Shown piece by piece: positions 44,769-53,568 of a DNA stretch of 64,000 bases. The notes beneath the pieces were generated by a model that saw only the letters and a program-made list of their open reading frames with translations, ran no database searches and was not told the origin of the DNA. The stretch is from NCBI GenBank assembly GCA_002698785.1, contig PAAG01000053.1, positions 186,001-250,000 of the forward strand. Direction: 5' to 3'. The translations under genes were made by a program, and so were the position numbers. Origin of the DNA: Verrucomicrobiales bacterium. Lineage in GTDB: Bacteria; Verrucomicrobiota; Verrucomicrobiia; Verrucomicrobiales; DEV007. Within the stretch, counting starts at the first letter, position 1, and each line of letters opens with the position of its first letter.

Positions 44769-45800
44769 TTACTCTGCCTTATGATACGCCTGATAGTGCT
44801 CTTTGAGAAGGTCGCGTCCGAAATCTCCCTCAAAGTCGCGCCACACAGCATGAACGTGATTCGCGTTGTTCTGGGTGTTGGCATACTCAAGCAAAAAGGT
44901 CGGACCCTGAACGCGATAGTAATGCGGCTCTCCCTTTTCCAGTCCACCGGCCCAGGCAAAAACGATGTTTTCCATGCCTGCTTCCTTGATCGCTTTCAGG
45001 TCATCTTTTGCAACCTCAGGACGAAGTCGGTGAACGTAAACATTAATCAGTGCTCGCAGTCCTTTCTTCTGTTCCTTATCCAATTCCTTCCAAGTCACAC
45101 CTGCATCACCGAGAGACTCCACCTTTGTCTCAGCACTGGTCAGGATATCTCGGGGCGCTTCGTCTTCTACGATGGCCTTGGTTTGCTGCTCTTCCGAGAA
45201 CGATTTGATGAGGTCCCGGGCGACGTCTTCTTCGTGTGCGAGGACTCGCAACCCTTTACGAGGCCCCTCCAGAACTTCACCAGGATTCGAAGCAAAGAAG
45301 TTGGGAGTACCCGAAACTACTTTTCCGCCTGCAATGGTAAAGTTCAGCGAGAGGTGATGTCCCTCCACTCGCCATCCCCAGTTTTCTGAGCCTGGTTCAC
45401 CGAAAATACTCACGTAATACATCAAGGTATTCCGCTTTGGATCGTTCTCCAGCTCCCAGAGTACCTGCTCCAGGCTCATGATTTCCAATGCTGTGGTGAG
45501 ACCGTGAGTGCTCATTCCCGTGCTGAGCAAAGCATAAGCGAGGTGCCGTTGAGCAGGCTCCATATCCTTGAGGGTCAATCCGCCGCGCATACCTTCGCCT
45601 TCAAAGGGTTTGGGAATAAAATGCCAGTTTACACGCTCTTCGTCTGTCAGCTTGTAGGTGGCCTGTTCCTTTTGCTCATCGGTAAGGGTTGCCAGCCACG
45701 CATTGGCTGCATCAGCCATGGCGACTGCCGTTTCGTGAGCACGAAGTGACGCCGAACTTGCCAGCGTCAGGACCAGGATTATGGGGAGAAACCGTTTCAT
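44769..45800 (-). CDS. DUF3500 domain secreted protein
   Basis: 343 aa with a signal peptide (residues 1-21, ending LRA/H). DUF3500 landmarks: ATYKLTDEERVNWHFIP, QRHLAYALLSTGMSTHG, SENWGWRVEGHHLSLNFTI and HVHAVWRDFEGDFG. The domain is widespread in Planctomycetes and Verrucomicrobia and often co-located with esterases. Biochemical role unknown. First gene of the run ending with the methyltransferase. Confidence 0.9.
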   Translation of the reverse strand: MKRFLPIILVLTLASSASLRAHETAVAMADAANAWLATLTDEQKEQATYKLTDEERVNWHFIPKPFEGEGMRGGLTLKDMEPAQRHLAYALLSTGMSTHGLTTALEIMSLEQVLWELENDPKRNTLMYYVSIFGEPGSENWGWRVEGHHLSLNFTIAGGKVVSGTPNFFASNPGEVLEGPRKGLRVLAHEEDVARDLIKSFSEEQQTKAIVEDEAPRDILTSAETKVESLGDAGVTWKELDKEQKKGLRALINVYVHRLRPEVAKDDLKAIKEAGMENIVFAWAGGLEKGEPHYYRVQGPTFLLEYANTQNNANHVHAVWRDFEGDFGRDLLKEHYQAYHKAE

Positions 45801-45950
45801 ATCGGCCTATTAGCGCATAATTCTTAGAGAGGGCAAGGGCGCAATCGCTTAGTAAAGGAGGCCCAATGTAACCAGATTAGGGCTTTTCCCGTCTTTCTCG
45901 GTAGGCGAAGATCACACGGGAAGATCCTTGGTGAGCAATCGTTGCTGAAC

Positions 45951-46550
45951 ATGTTTTTTTTCGATACAACCCGGACATTCTGTCAGGTGGATACCGAGAT
46001 TCCAGAGTCCGAAATGGTGGCTCGCGCCAAGAGAGGCGACGAGGATGCCTTTGTGCGTCTCGCTATCATCTACCGGCCCAAAGTCTGGAAGACAGCATCT
46101 CGATTCGCTCGTTCCCGTGCTGAGTTGGAAGATCTGACTCAGGAGCTTTTCATCAAGATCTGGAAAGGGCTTCCCTCCTACCGTGCCGACGCTCCTTTCG
46201 AGAACTGGTTGATGAAGGTATCGGTCCGAGGCTGCTACGATTTTCTGCGAAAAAACCGAAACCGTCGGGAAGCAGAGCACCTGGTCGATCCTCAGGAATC
46301 ACGCGAGGCCGAAGATCGCCACCCTGTCCGCCAACGGAATCAGCGGGAAGCATGGGAAACAGTGCAAATCTTACTCCAGCGCATGGAGGCAAAAGATCGC
46401 ACCGTCATTACCCTCCTCGATCTGGAAGACAAAAGCGTGAAAGAGACCGCAGAGCTTACCGGCTGGAGCGAATCGAATGTAAAAGTCCGCGCCCACAGGG
46501 CTCGGAAGAAAATGCGCGAAATCTTTGAAGAACTCGGATTGGAAAAATGA
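45951..46550 (+). CDS. ECF RNA polymerase sigma factor (CnrH-like position)
   Basis: 199 aa from ATG 45951 (TTG at 45942, and later starts such as GTG 45990, are possible). Region 2 holds SEMVARAKRGDEDAFVRL and RSRAELEDLTQELFIKIWKG. The -10 recognition helix is FENWLMKVSVRGCYDFLRKNR, and region 4 is LEDKSVKETAELTGWSESNVKVRAHRARKK, cut here to its core words. It overlaps the next gene by ATGA. Followed by a short single-TM protein and a Spy-like protein, it matches the size order of CnrH/CnrY/CnrX. Activation would need an extracytoplasmic signal; inferred. Confidence 0.87.
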   Translation: MFFFDTTRTFCQVDTEIPESEMVARAKRGDEDAFVRLAIIYRPKVWKTASRFARSRAELEDLTQELFIKIWKGLPSYRADAPFENWLMKVSVRGCYDFLRKNRNRREAEHLVDPQESREAEDRHPVRQRNQREAWETVQILLQRMEAKDRTVITLLDLEDKSVKETAELTGWSESNVKVRAHRARKKMREIFEELGLEK

Positions 46551-46840
46551 ACACGAACGATCCCATCGAACACATTGTGAATGAGGCAAAGTCTTACTCT
46601 CCTTTCGGGGAACCGGGCGACTTTGGCTTCGAAACGCGTCTTCGGGCAGGTTTGGCATCTCTTGAGCCTGGCGTCATGGATTCGATTGCATCGCTTTCCT
46701 GGCGGTTTTCCCTCACCTTTCTCCCTGTGTTGGTTGCTGCGGTCGTTTTTCTGACGATGCAGCAGCAGTCGGACTTCTTCTCCTCGGGAGTGGGGGAATT
46801 TGTTACCCATTGGGCGGGCTATCTGCCCCTCGATATCTGA
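46547..46840 (+). CDS. Short single-pass membrane protein, candidate anti-sigma factor
   Basis: 97 aa. Residues 1-50 are cytoplasmic and partly helical (PIEHIVNEAKSYS, FETRLRAGLASLE), one membrane helix covers ~53-71, and about 25 residues are periplasmic. It has no zinc-binding anti-sigma (ZAS) motif, as in CnrY, which is similar in length (about 95 aa) and topology. Its ATG overlaps the sigma stop, and the Spy-like gene starts 3 bases after its own stop. It probably holds the sigma factor at the membrane; no sequence motif proves it. Confidence 0.7.
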   Translation: MNTNDPIEHIVNEAKSYSPFGEPGDFGFETRLRAGLASLEPGVMDSIASLSWRFSLTFLPVLVAAVVFLTMQQQSDFFSSGVGEFVTHWAGYLPLDI

Positions 46841-46843
46841 TCC

Positions 46844-47275
46844 ATGGCTGGAAAAACAAAACTAAAAGCTGGCTGCGGCCTGACTCTCGTATTCGCAGCG
46901 GGCTTCCTTTGCGGTGCCATCGCCCTGTTTGTCCTGATCGCAAGGATTGTCCCCCTGAGCGAGGGCTGGAGGGACGAGGAGTCGAAAGAGTTCGTCATGA
47001 ACCATCTCGCGAGCCAGTTGAAGCTGACCGAAGAGCAGATTCCCGAGATCGAGCCTATCGTCCGAAAGGCTCTTGAAGAGCGATATTCTCGGCGAAAAAC
47101 GTACGTGCTCGCCGATATAGAACTCACCCGAGCTGCCAAAGAGGCAATGAAACCTTACTTGGACGAGAAGCAGAAAAAGAAGATCGATCGAATGTTCACG
47201 AACTGGCAGAAAGGGAAAAAACGCTTCGTTTTGCCCGCGGAAGGGGCTTCGCCTGAGGAGCTGGATAAGGAATAG
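46844..47275 (+). CDS. Membrane-anchored Spy/CpxP/CnrX-like periplasmic protein
   Basis: 143 aa. One N-terminal membrane helix (residues ~8-33), then an all-helical periplasmic domain. LASQLKLTEEQIPEIEPIV contains the LTxxQ motif of the Spy/CpxP/CnrX group, and MKPYLDEKQKKKIDRMF occupies the place of the second repeat. CnrX is a metal sensor with the same topology and length (about 148 aa). Only one His (NHL, near residue 50) and few Met are visible, so the ligand may not be a metal. The C-terminus is Lys/Glu-rich. Confidence 0.75.
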   Translation: MAGKTKLKAGCGLTLVFAAGFLCGAIALFVLIARIVPLSEGWRDEESKEFVMNHLASQLKLTEEQIPEIEPIVRKALEERYSRRKTYVLADIELTRAAKEAMKPYLDEKQKKKIDRMFTNWQKGKKRFVLPAEGASPEELDKE

Positions 47276-47405
47276 AAGATCGACTGGGTTTCGCCAGATT
47301 TTCAAATTTACACTTGCGATTCCGTCAATCCGGCCCGTTAAGTGCCGCGATTCGCAGGCTGCGAACGGGTGATTCGCCCCCGGTCTTTCTTTCGCGGCCG
47401 CCTTC

Positions 47406-47421
47406 TCCGGAGATCTCCGGA
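47406..47421 (+). promoter_or_regulatory. Perfect 16-nt palindrome before sulP
   Basis: TCCGGAGATCTCCGGA is its own reverse complement and ends 7 nt before the preferred GTG start of sulP. It could be an operator for a dimeric regulator or an RNA hairpin that hides the ribosome-binding region. If translation starts further upstream, it lies in coding sequence and its role is doubtful. Confidence 0.4.
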
Positions 47422-47428
47422 ACTCCTT

Positions 47429-49093
47429 GTGAACCTTGAACCTACCTCACGTACCGTGATTCAGCTCATCTATCGAAAATTCGGCAATCGCATCCAGGCT
47501 AAGGACGATTTGCTCTCCGGGTTGACTGTTGCTCTGGCTCTCGTGCCAGAAGCCGTCGCTTTCGCCATCATCGCTGGGGTTCCTCCATTGGTAGGTCTCT
47601 ACGCCGCATTCATGATCTGCCTCATCACGGCGATCGCTGGAGGTAGACCGGGTATGATCTCCGGGGCAACCGGTGCTCTCGCTGTCATCATGGTCGGGTT
47701 GGTGAAACTTGGGAATGAAAAGGGCGAAGCTCTGGGGCTGGGAGATAACGCCGGTCTCCAATATCTTTTTCTCGCCGTCATCTTGATGGGGATCATTCAA
47801 ATATTGTGTGGTGCATTGCGTCTGGGCAGATTTGTTCGCCTCATTCCGCAGCCGGTTATGTTCGGCTTTGTGAATGGCCTGGCGATTGTGATCTTCCAGG
47901 CGCAGTTTCCTATGTTTACCGAGAGTCCGACCACTCCTGGGGCAGAATGGCTGTCCGGCGGTTCGATGGCTCTCATGCTTGGGCTCGTGCTTCTGACAAT
48001 GTTGATCAGTTTCTTCCTTCCGAAGCTGACGACTCAGGTGCCAGCTTCGTTGGTGGGTATCATCGTCGTGAGCCTGATCGTGATCGGCTTTAGCCTCGAT
48101 ACGCTCGTAGTGGGAGACATGTCGAAAATCGGTGGAGGATTGCCAAGCCTTGTCTCCTTTTCGGTTCCGCTGAATTGGGAAACGCTTTCCTTCATTGCGC
48201 CGTTCTCGTTCATCCTCGCCGCTGTTGGATTGATCGAATCTCTCATGACGCTCACGCTCATTGACGAGCTCACCGAAACTCGCGGACGCGCCAATCGTGA
48301 GTGCGTGGGGCAGGGGATCGCCAACATCGTTACCGGCTTTTTCGGTGGTATGGGCGGCTGTGCTATGATCGGGCAAAGTATGATCAACATCCGCTCGGGC
48401 GGTCGAGGCCGTTTGTCTGGGATCTCTGCCGGACTTTTCCTCCTCTGCTTCATCCTTTTTGCCAGCCCGCTGATTGAGCGGATTCCGCTCGGAGCCCTCA
48501 CCGGAGTGATGTTCATGGTCGTGATCGGGACATTTGAGTGGTCCAGCATCCGCATCTTGCGGAAGATTCCCGTGTCTGATGCTTTTGTGATCATTCTCGT
48601 CTCCGTGATCACTGTGGTAACACACAACCTCGCTCTGGCGGTTATCACGGGGGTTGTGGTGTCTGCTCTCGTCTTCGCATGGAAATCTGCCCATCACATC
48701 CACCGTGAGTCCGAGATCCGTGAAGACGGAGCAAAGGTCTACTATCTCCACGGCCCGCTTTTCTTTGGCTCAGTCTCGGATTTTGCTACGGAATTTTCTC
48801 CTTCGCAGGACCCTGAAGTTGTCATCGTCGACCTCATGGATTCTCGCGTCTGGGACCACTCGGGCCTCGAAGCCATTCAGAAGCTCGCAGAGCGTTACCG
48901 TGCAGAGGGTAAAACCCTCAAACTCCAGCATATCAGCGCCAACTGCCGCCAGCTGTTGGAAAAAGCCGGTAGTCTCGTCGATGTCATCGTGCTTGAGGAC
49001 GACCCCACATACATCGTCGCGAACCTGAAGAAATCGGATCGCACCCCTTCCGCTCGCACCGCGAAAGAGGACGAGCCACTGCTCGGTTCCTGA
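47429..49093 (+). CDS. SulP (SLC26) family anion transporter
   Basis: 554 aa from GTG 47429 (the frame is open to GTG 47342, so the start is uncertain). LTVALALVPEAVAFAI and RPGMISGATGALAVI are SulP signatures; about 12-14 membrane segments form the core. A C-terminal STAS domain starts near residue 435 (VYYLHGPLFFGSVSDFA, VDLMDSRVWDHSGLEAI). SulP proteins carry sulfate, bicarbonate or other anions. Since the window has two sulfatases, sulfate handling is one guess, but BicA-like bicarbonate uptake is also possible. Confidence 0.9.
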   Translation: MNLEPTSRTVIQLIYRKFGNRIQAKDDLLSGLTVALALVPEAVAFAIIAGVPPLVGLYAAFMICLITAIAGGRPGMISGATGALAVIMVGLVKLGNEKGEALGLGDNAGLQYLFLAVILMGIIQILCGALRLGRFVRLIPQPVMFGFVNGLAIVIFQAQFPMFTESPTTPGAEWLSGGSMALMLGLVLLTMLISFFLPKLTTQVPASLVGIIVVSLIVIGFSLDTLVVGDMSKIGGGLPSLVSFSVPLNWETLSFIAPFSFILAAVGLIESLMTLTLIDELTETRGRANRECVGQGIANIVTGFFGGMGGCAMIGQSMINIRSGGRGRLSGISAGLFLLCFILFASPLIERIPLGALTGVMFMVVIGTFEWSSIRILRKIPVSDAFVIILVSVITVVTHNLALAVITGVVVSALVFAWKSAHHIHRESEIREDGAKVYYLHGPLFFGSVSDFATEFSPSQDPEVVIVDLMDSRVWDHSGLEAIQKLAERYRAEGKTLKLQHISANCRQLLEKAGSLVDVIVLEDDPTYIVANLKKSDRTPSARTAKEDEPLLGS

Positions 49094-49137
49094 CCGCTTT
49101 CGCGGGAAAATCTCCTCTTGTCTGGCTTTTCGGATTT

Positions 49138-49168
49138 TCACAGACTTCTCACCAAAATGAGTCTGTGA
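49138..49168 (+). terminator. Hairpin downstream of sulP
   Basis: TCACAGACT (49138-49146) and AGTCTGTGA (49160-49168) form a perfect 9-bp stem with a 13-nt loop, 45 nt after the sulP stop. No U-run follows; TTCC comes next. Probable transcription end or RNA-processing site before the esterase gene at 49231. Confidence 0.5.
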
Positions 49169-49230
49169 TTCCTCCGAAATGTATTGTGTTTTATTAACAT
49201 TTTCGCAGACACCCTGATTGAATCGATTTT

Positions 49231-50100
49231 ATGAAGCTGGTCACCTATTTGCTACTTTTTGTGGTTTCTCTCTCAGCCCAGGCACAGGAGAAAAAGAAAC
49301 AACGAGCCAACACTCCTCCGCCAGTCAAGCCCCCGCTCGTCGCGGCGGACATCTCCACGCTGCCCGAGGGAACCGACCGTCTCGACCTTTACCTCCTCAT
49401 CGGCCAGTCCAACATGAAGGGGCGCGGCCACATGCCGGAGGAGCCCAGGAACGATCCGCGCATTGTCATGATGCACCTTCGCACCGACGAATGGTTTAAT
49501 GCTCGGCATCCACTCCACCTCGTGGGAGATCCAGAGACGTTCAAAGGTCATGACAATGCTGGAGTTGGCCCAGGACTTGCCTTTGCTGATGCCGTAGCGG
49601 AGGCGCACCCTGGCGCGAGAATTGGCCTTATCCCATGCGCGAAAGGGGGCACTTCCATCACACTCTGGAAAGATGGTGCAAAGCTCTACACCGAAGCCAT
49701 CCGCCGAACCAAACTCGCCCTCCAGGAAGGGCCGGAAGGAAAGACAAAGCTCAAAGGTGTCCTCTGGCTCCAGGGGGAGGCTGACTCTCCGCCGCAGCGG
49801 ATGAAGAACTACGCCGCTGCTCTCAACGATTTGGTCGATCGTCTTCGAAAAGACCTCGACGATCCGGAACTTCCCTTCCTCGCTGCAACTATAGGTGAAA
49901 TACGCCCTGACACCGCCGAGAGCATGAGGAGTGAGATCAACAAGATCCTGATCGATGTGCCGAATCACCGCGAAAACACCGCTACCGTCGACGCCCGTGA
50001 TCTCAAGGGTCACATCGGCGATAACGTTCACTACGACACCGCAAGCCAGGAAGAAATTGGCCGCCGCTTCGCCAAGCTCTACCTGGAGATGGAAAAGTAA
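49231..50100 (+). CDS. Secreted carbohydrate esterase, SASA/CE6-like (SGNH fold)
   Basis: 289 aa. Signal peptide (residues 1-18, ending SAQA/Q), a Lys/Pro-rich linker, then DLYLLIGQSNMKGRGHMPE, the SGNH block I of the sialate-O-acetylesterase/CE6 group. GVLWLQGEADSP is the Gly-Asn/Glu oxyanion block and HYDTASQEEIGRRFA ends with the catalytic His. It removes O-acetyl groups from polysaccharides or sialic acids. A second esterase gene begins 48 bp later. Confidence 0.88.
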   Translation: MKLVTYLLLFVVSLSAQAQEKKKQRANTPPPVKPPLVAADISTLPEGTDRLDLYLLIGQSNMKGRGHMPEEPRNDPRIVMMHLRTDEWFNARHPLHLVGDPETFKGHDNAGVGPGLAFADAVAEAHPGARIGLIPCAKGGTSITLWKDGAKLYTEAIRRTKLALQEGPEGKTKLKGVLWLQGEADSPPQRMKNYAAALNDLVDRLRKDLDDPELPFLAATIGEIRPDTAESMRSEINKILIDVPNHRENTATVDARDLKGHIGDNVHYDTASQEEIGRRFAKLYLEMEK

Positions 50101-50148
50101 GAACTAAGTTTGATCAAACCTACCAACCCAGTGATAGATTTCCCTGAG

Positions 50149-51408
50149 ATGAAACCCCTCCCCATTCTTTGTTCGTTAGTCCTCTGTGCTTTTGCCGCAC
50201 AGGCAGAATCGTATTCCGGAAAGCCCGGAACCTGGCCCGTCGAGAGACTCAAGAGAGAAGTGCCTGGATACCGATTGGTGGAAGATTCAGGTCCGATCAA
50301 ATCACTTATCTACGAAGGAGAAGAAATCGAAGGGAAAACCACCGAGGTCTTCGCCTTTTACGCTTCGCCGAAAACGCTGGGTACCTTGAAAGACGGAGAG
50401 AAAGTTCCCGGCATCGTCCTTATCCACGGGGGAGGTGGAACCGCTTTTTCGGATTGGGTGCTGATGTGGGCGGAGCGCGGTTACGCTGCAATCGCAATGG
50501 ATTTGTCAGGGCGGCGTCCTCCTGCACCGAAATATGACGACAAGGGAAAGAAGGTCGTCGACCACAACCTCAAGCGTGAAGAGCGGGTGAAACTGGAGAA
50601 GGGTGGTCTCGATCACACTCACGTAGAGAAGTTCATGAACATCGGCGGTACGATCGAAGATGACTGGCCGTTCCAGACAGTAGCCAGCGTGATGCGGGCC
50701 CATACCCTCTTGAGAAGTTTTCCCGAAGTCGACGCCGAGCGCACCGCCGTTACAGGCATCAGTTGGGGAGGGTATTCGACATGCCTTACCGCTTCCATCG
50801 ATGATCGGTTCAAAGCTGCCGTTCCTGTTTATGGTTGTGGTTTTCTCCACGAAGGCGAGTCCGTGCAGAAGCCCAGTATCGACAGCCTAGGTGATCGGCG
50901 CGAAGCGTGGGTAAAGGCATACGATCCCGGAAGCCATCTGGGCAAGTGCACCGTTCCCACATTTTGGGTCAACGGAACGCACGACAAGCACTACGTTCTC
51001 GATAGCTACGCCAAGTCCTACTCGAAGGTGAAGGGACCGCGCACCATCCGTATCGAGCCTCGCATGGGCCACAGCCATCCCGCTGGCTGGGAGCCAAAGG
51101 AAATTCAGATCTTCATCGATTCGATCCTGAAAGACGGAAAGCCACTTCCAAAGGTAGGCGAAATGGAAGTGGCTGAGGACGGAACGGTCTCAGTTCCCTT
51201 CGAGGCGGAAATTCCCGTCGTGAAAGCAGAGCTGCACTACACCACCGATGAAGGTCTTCGGACTGAGCGTAAATGGGAGAAAATCACTGCTTCATTGGAA
51301 GACGGAAAAGCAGTCGCAACGGGTTTGCCGAAAGAAGCAAACACTTGGCTAATGACGTTGACTGACGAGCGTGACGCCATGGTCAGCAGTGAGGTAGGTT
51401 TTCGTTAG
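50149..51408 (+). CDS. Secreted alpha/beta hydrolase, acetyl-xylan-esterase-like
   Basis: 419 aa from the ATG at 50149, which gives a signal peptide ending AQA/E; the frame extends upstream to 50110. Oxyanion region VPGIVLIHGGGGTAF, nucleophile elbow GISWGGYSTC and WVNGTHDKHY before the catalytic His (GHSHPAGW). A C-terminal beta-sandwich (~residue 335 on: VVKAELHYTTDEG) is appended, as in many PVC hydrolases of this class. Substrate possibly acetylated glycans. It follows the SASA-type gene, so both may de-esterify the same polymer. Confidence 0.87.
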   Translation: MKPLPILCSLVLCAFAAQAESYSGKPGTWPVERLKREVPGYRLVEDSGPIKSLIYEGEEIEGKTTEVFAFYASPKTLGTLKDGEKVPGIVLIHGGGGTAFSDWVLMWAERGYAAIAMDLSGRRPPAPKYDDKGKKVVDHNLKREERVKLEKGGLDHTHVEKFMNIGGTIEDDWPFQTVASVMRAHTLLRSFPEVDAERTAVTGISWGGYSTCLTASIDDRFKAAVPVYGCGFLHEGESVQKPSIDSLGDRREAWVKAYDPGSHLGKCTVPTFWVNGTHDKHYVLDSYAKSYSKVKGPRTIRIEPRMGHSHPAGWEPKEIQIFIDSILKDGKPLPKVGEMEVAEDGTVSVPFEAEIPVVKAELHYTTDEGLRTERKWEKITASLEDGKAVATGLPKEANTWLMTLTDERDAMVSSEVGFR

Positions 51409-51415
51409 GAAGTAA

Positions 51416-52714
51416 ATGGCGAGATCAACCGACGAGCTGCGGCGCCTCGACAAGGCGCACCTTTGGCATCCGTTCACGCAGATGCAGGACTGGTGTGCAT
51501 CGGAAGAAGATCCACTGATCATCGAATCCGGTGAAGGTGCCTACCTTTTCGACACGGACGGAAATCGATACCTGGATGGGAACAGTTCCATTTGGACGAA
51601 TATTCACGGGCATAGACACCCTGTCATTGATGCCAAAGTACGAGAGCAGCTGGATAAGATCGCTCATTGTTCGGCTCTCGGTTTTTCTAATGAGCCTGCG
51701 ATAGAACTTGCCGCGAAACTGGTGGAGTTGTTTCCGTCGGGAGAATTGTCTCGGGTGTTTTATTCCGACGATGGATCGACTGCGATCGAGTGCGCCTGCA
51801 AGATGTCGGTTCAATACCGGCAACTGGTCGGGGAAGAAAATCGGACGGCCTTTGTTTCCTTCAGCGGTGCCTATCACGGCGATACTGTGGGCGCTGCATC
51901 GCTCGGCGGGATCGGCACATTTCATGACCGCTTTGCCTCAATCGGTTATCCGGTAACCCGTGTGGGTTCGGTCGAGGAACTGTTCGATCTTCCCTCGGAT
52001 GAAATAAATGCCGTAATCATCGAGCCTCTCATACAGGGTGCAGCAGGCATGAGAAACTGGCCGTCGGGCATGCTGAAGCGGATTCGGGAATGGTGTGATG
52101 CAAACGGGGTATTTCTGATTCTCGATGAGGTAATGACAGGGTTCGGGCGAACCGGTCGCATGTTTGCCTGTCAGCACGAGAATGTGATTCCTGATTTCCT
52201 CTGCCTCGCCAAAGGACTCACCGGTGGCTACATGCCTTTGGCGGCAACCCTGACTACGGAGAAAGTCTTCGAAGCGTTTCTCGGGAAATACGAAGAGCTG
52301 AAGACCTTTTTCTACGGTCATAGCTATTGCGCCAATCCGCTGGGATGTGCCGCAGCCTTGGGAAGTCTGAAAGTCTTTGAGGAAGAGGGCGTGCTCGATT
52401 CTCTTCCTGCGAAAATCAGCACCTTAAAGAATGCTTTGGCAAAGGAGACGACCCGTGTGCCGCACTGGGGCGAGATTCGCCAAGTCGGACTGATTGCTGG
52501 TATCGATCTTATTGATGAGAAAGACGGTTCAGAATTGGATTGGCGGCTGGAAACGGGAGCGCGAGTGTGCCGTCTGGCCCGTCGGTATGGGCTGCTTACT
52601 CGACCAGTGAGAGATACCCTGACATTGATGCCACCTTTGTGCTGTAGCGAAGAGCAAATCCAGGAGATGGTCTTCGCATTGGCTGAGGCGACTAACGGCC
52701 TACTGAGCGAATAA
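51416..52714 (+). CDS. bioA: Adenosylmethionine-8-amino-7-oxononanoate aminotransferase
   Basis: 432 aa. LWHPFTQM is the BioA-specific opening and NSSIWTNIHGHRHP, VFYSDDGSTAIECACKM and FVSFSGAYHGDTVGAASLG bind PLP. The Schiff-base Lys is in CLAKGLTGGYMPL, and ILDEVMTGFGRTG supplies the ring-stacking Asp. It makes 7,8-diaminopelargonate in biotin synthesis using SAM as amino donor. bioF, bioD and bioB are not adjacent. AGGA of the ribosome site overlaps the previous stop. Confidence 0.96.
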   Translation: MARSTDELRRLDKAHLWHPFTQMQDWCASEEDPLIIESGEGAYLFDTDGNRYLDGNSSIWTNIHGHRHPVIDAKVREQLDKIAHCSALGFSNEPAIELAAKLVELFPSGELSRVFYSDDGSTAIECACKMSVQYRQLVGEENRTAFVSFSGAYHGDTVGAASLGGIGTFHDRFASIGYPVTRVGSVEELFDLPSDEINAVIIEPLIQGAAGMRNWPSGMLKRIREWCDANGVFLILDEVMTGFGRTGRMFACQHENVIPDFLCLAKGLTGGYMPLAATLTTEKVFEAFLGKYEELKTFFYGHSYCANPLGCAAALGSLKVFEEEGVLDSLPAKISTLKNALAKETTRVPHWGEIRQVGLIAGIDLIDEKDGSELDWRLETGARVCRLARRYGLLTRPVRDTLTLMPPLCCSEEQIQEMVFALAEATNGLLSE

Positions 52715-52765
52715 TTGCATTTCTGTATCGAAGTCGCGATTCGGAATGAGCTACGATCCTAGATT

Positions 52766-53545
52766 GTGAAGATCTACCTTTTTGCTGTCGTCCTGATTAT
52801 GCCCATATCTCTTGGTGCTGACGATCGAGAGAATACATTTCATCTCAGCGGTGCGGGTGAGGAAGCAAATCTCGATACGGCGGTATACACAGATAATGCC
52901 GCGTGGAATCCCGAGCTGATACCGTATCTGTCGAAGGAGACCAGGATCCTGACAAACTGGCAGGAGAAGATTCGACTGCCGGACCCTCCCGCAAACTCAT
53001 CCGAACGCACGCGGGCGGAGCTCGACTATCTGAAGAACCTTGAGTCGGTCAGGAGCGACGATCAGAAGAACGCCATTCTTCGCGAACTAAAGGTGATCGG
53101 AATGAAAATCGGGGCGCACGAAATGGGGCCGATGTTTGAGAAAGAAACATCGCTTCCTGAAACCCGGAAGTTGTTACTGGCTGGGATGCACGACATGGAG
53201 ATCATTATCTTCAAGACGAAGAACCACTTCAATCGCGTGCGCCCGACTCATCTCGACCCTGACATTCACCCTTCTATCGAAGTGCCAGGTCACCCGGCCT
53301 ACCCGAGCGGACATGCCACCCAGGCCCATGTGCTGGCTTACCTATTCTGCGAACTCGACCCGGAAAACTCGGATGACTACCTTCGCTCGGCTTCGCAAAT
53401 CGCCCGTAACCGAGAGATCGCGGGCGTGCACTATCCTAGCGACAGCGCAGCAGGGCAGCTACTGGCAAGGCAGATTGTAGATCGGCTCCTCGAACACGAG
53501 GGGTTCCGGAGTTTGTTGGAAAAAGCTCGGAGAGAGTGGGAATAA
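52766..53545 (+). CDS. Secreted class A acid phosphatase (PAP2 family)
   Basis: 259 aa with GTG start and signal peptide (KIYLFAVVLIMPISLG, cleavage near GA/D). PAP2 motifs: K-x6-RP as KNHFNRVRP, PSGHA as YPSGHATQAH, and SRx5Hx3D as ARNREIAGVHYPSDS, where Asn-Arg replaces the common Ser-Arg. It releases phosphate from small esters in the periplasm. Not fused to membrane helices, so it belongs to the soluble class A type. Confidence 0.9.
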   Translation: MKIYLFAVVLIMPISLGADDRENTFHLSGAGEEANLDTAVYTDNAAWNPELIPYLSKETRILTNWQEKIRLPDPPANSSERTRAELDYLKNLESVRSDDQKNAILRELKVIGMKIGAHEMGPMFEKETSLPETRKLLLAGMHDMEIIIFKTKNHFNRVRPTHLDPDIHPSIEVPGHPAYPSGHATQAHVLAYLFCELDPENSDDYLRSASQIARNREIAGVHYPSDSAAGQLLARQIVDRLLEHEGFRSLLEKARREWE

Positions 53546-53546
53546 A

Positions 53547-53568
53547 CGACAGCCTCAGGGCTTAGTCG
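53547..53568. terminator. Imperfect hairpin between convergent phosphatase and YlbF genes
   Basis: CGACAGCC and GGCTTAGTCG pair with a small bulge around TCAG. It includes the YlbF stop codon. Weak, possible shared transcription end. Confidence 0.3.

Noticed and set aside
45886-45922. Inverted repeat TTCCCGT...ACGGGAA before the ECF sigma gene
   Set aside because: Seven base pairs with a 23-nt spacer may occur by chance; no second copy or known operator is recognised.
47447-48751. 434-codon open frame antisense to sulP
   Set aside because: Its product is rich in His, Asp, Glu and Arg with no domain, and the opposite strand encodes a clear SulP transporter. It is a shadow of that gene's codon pattern.
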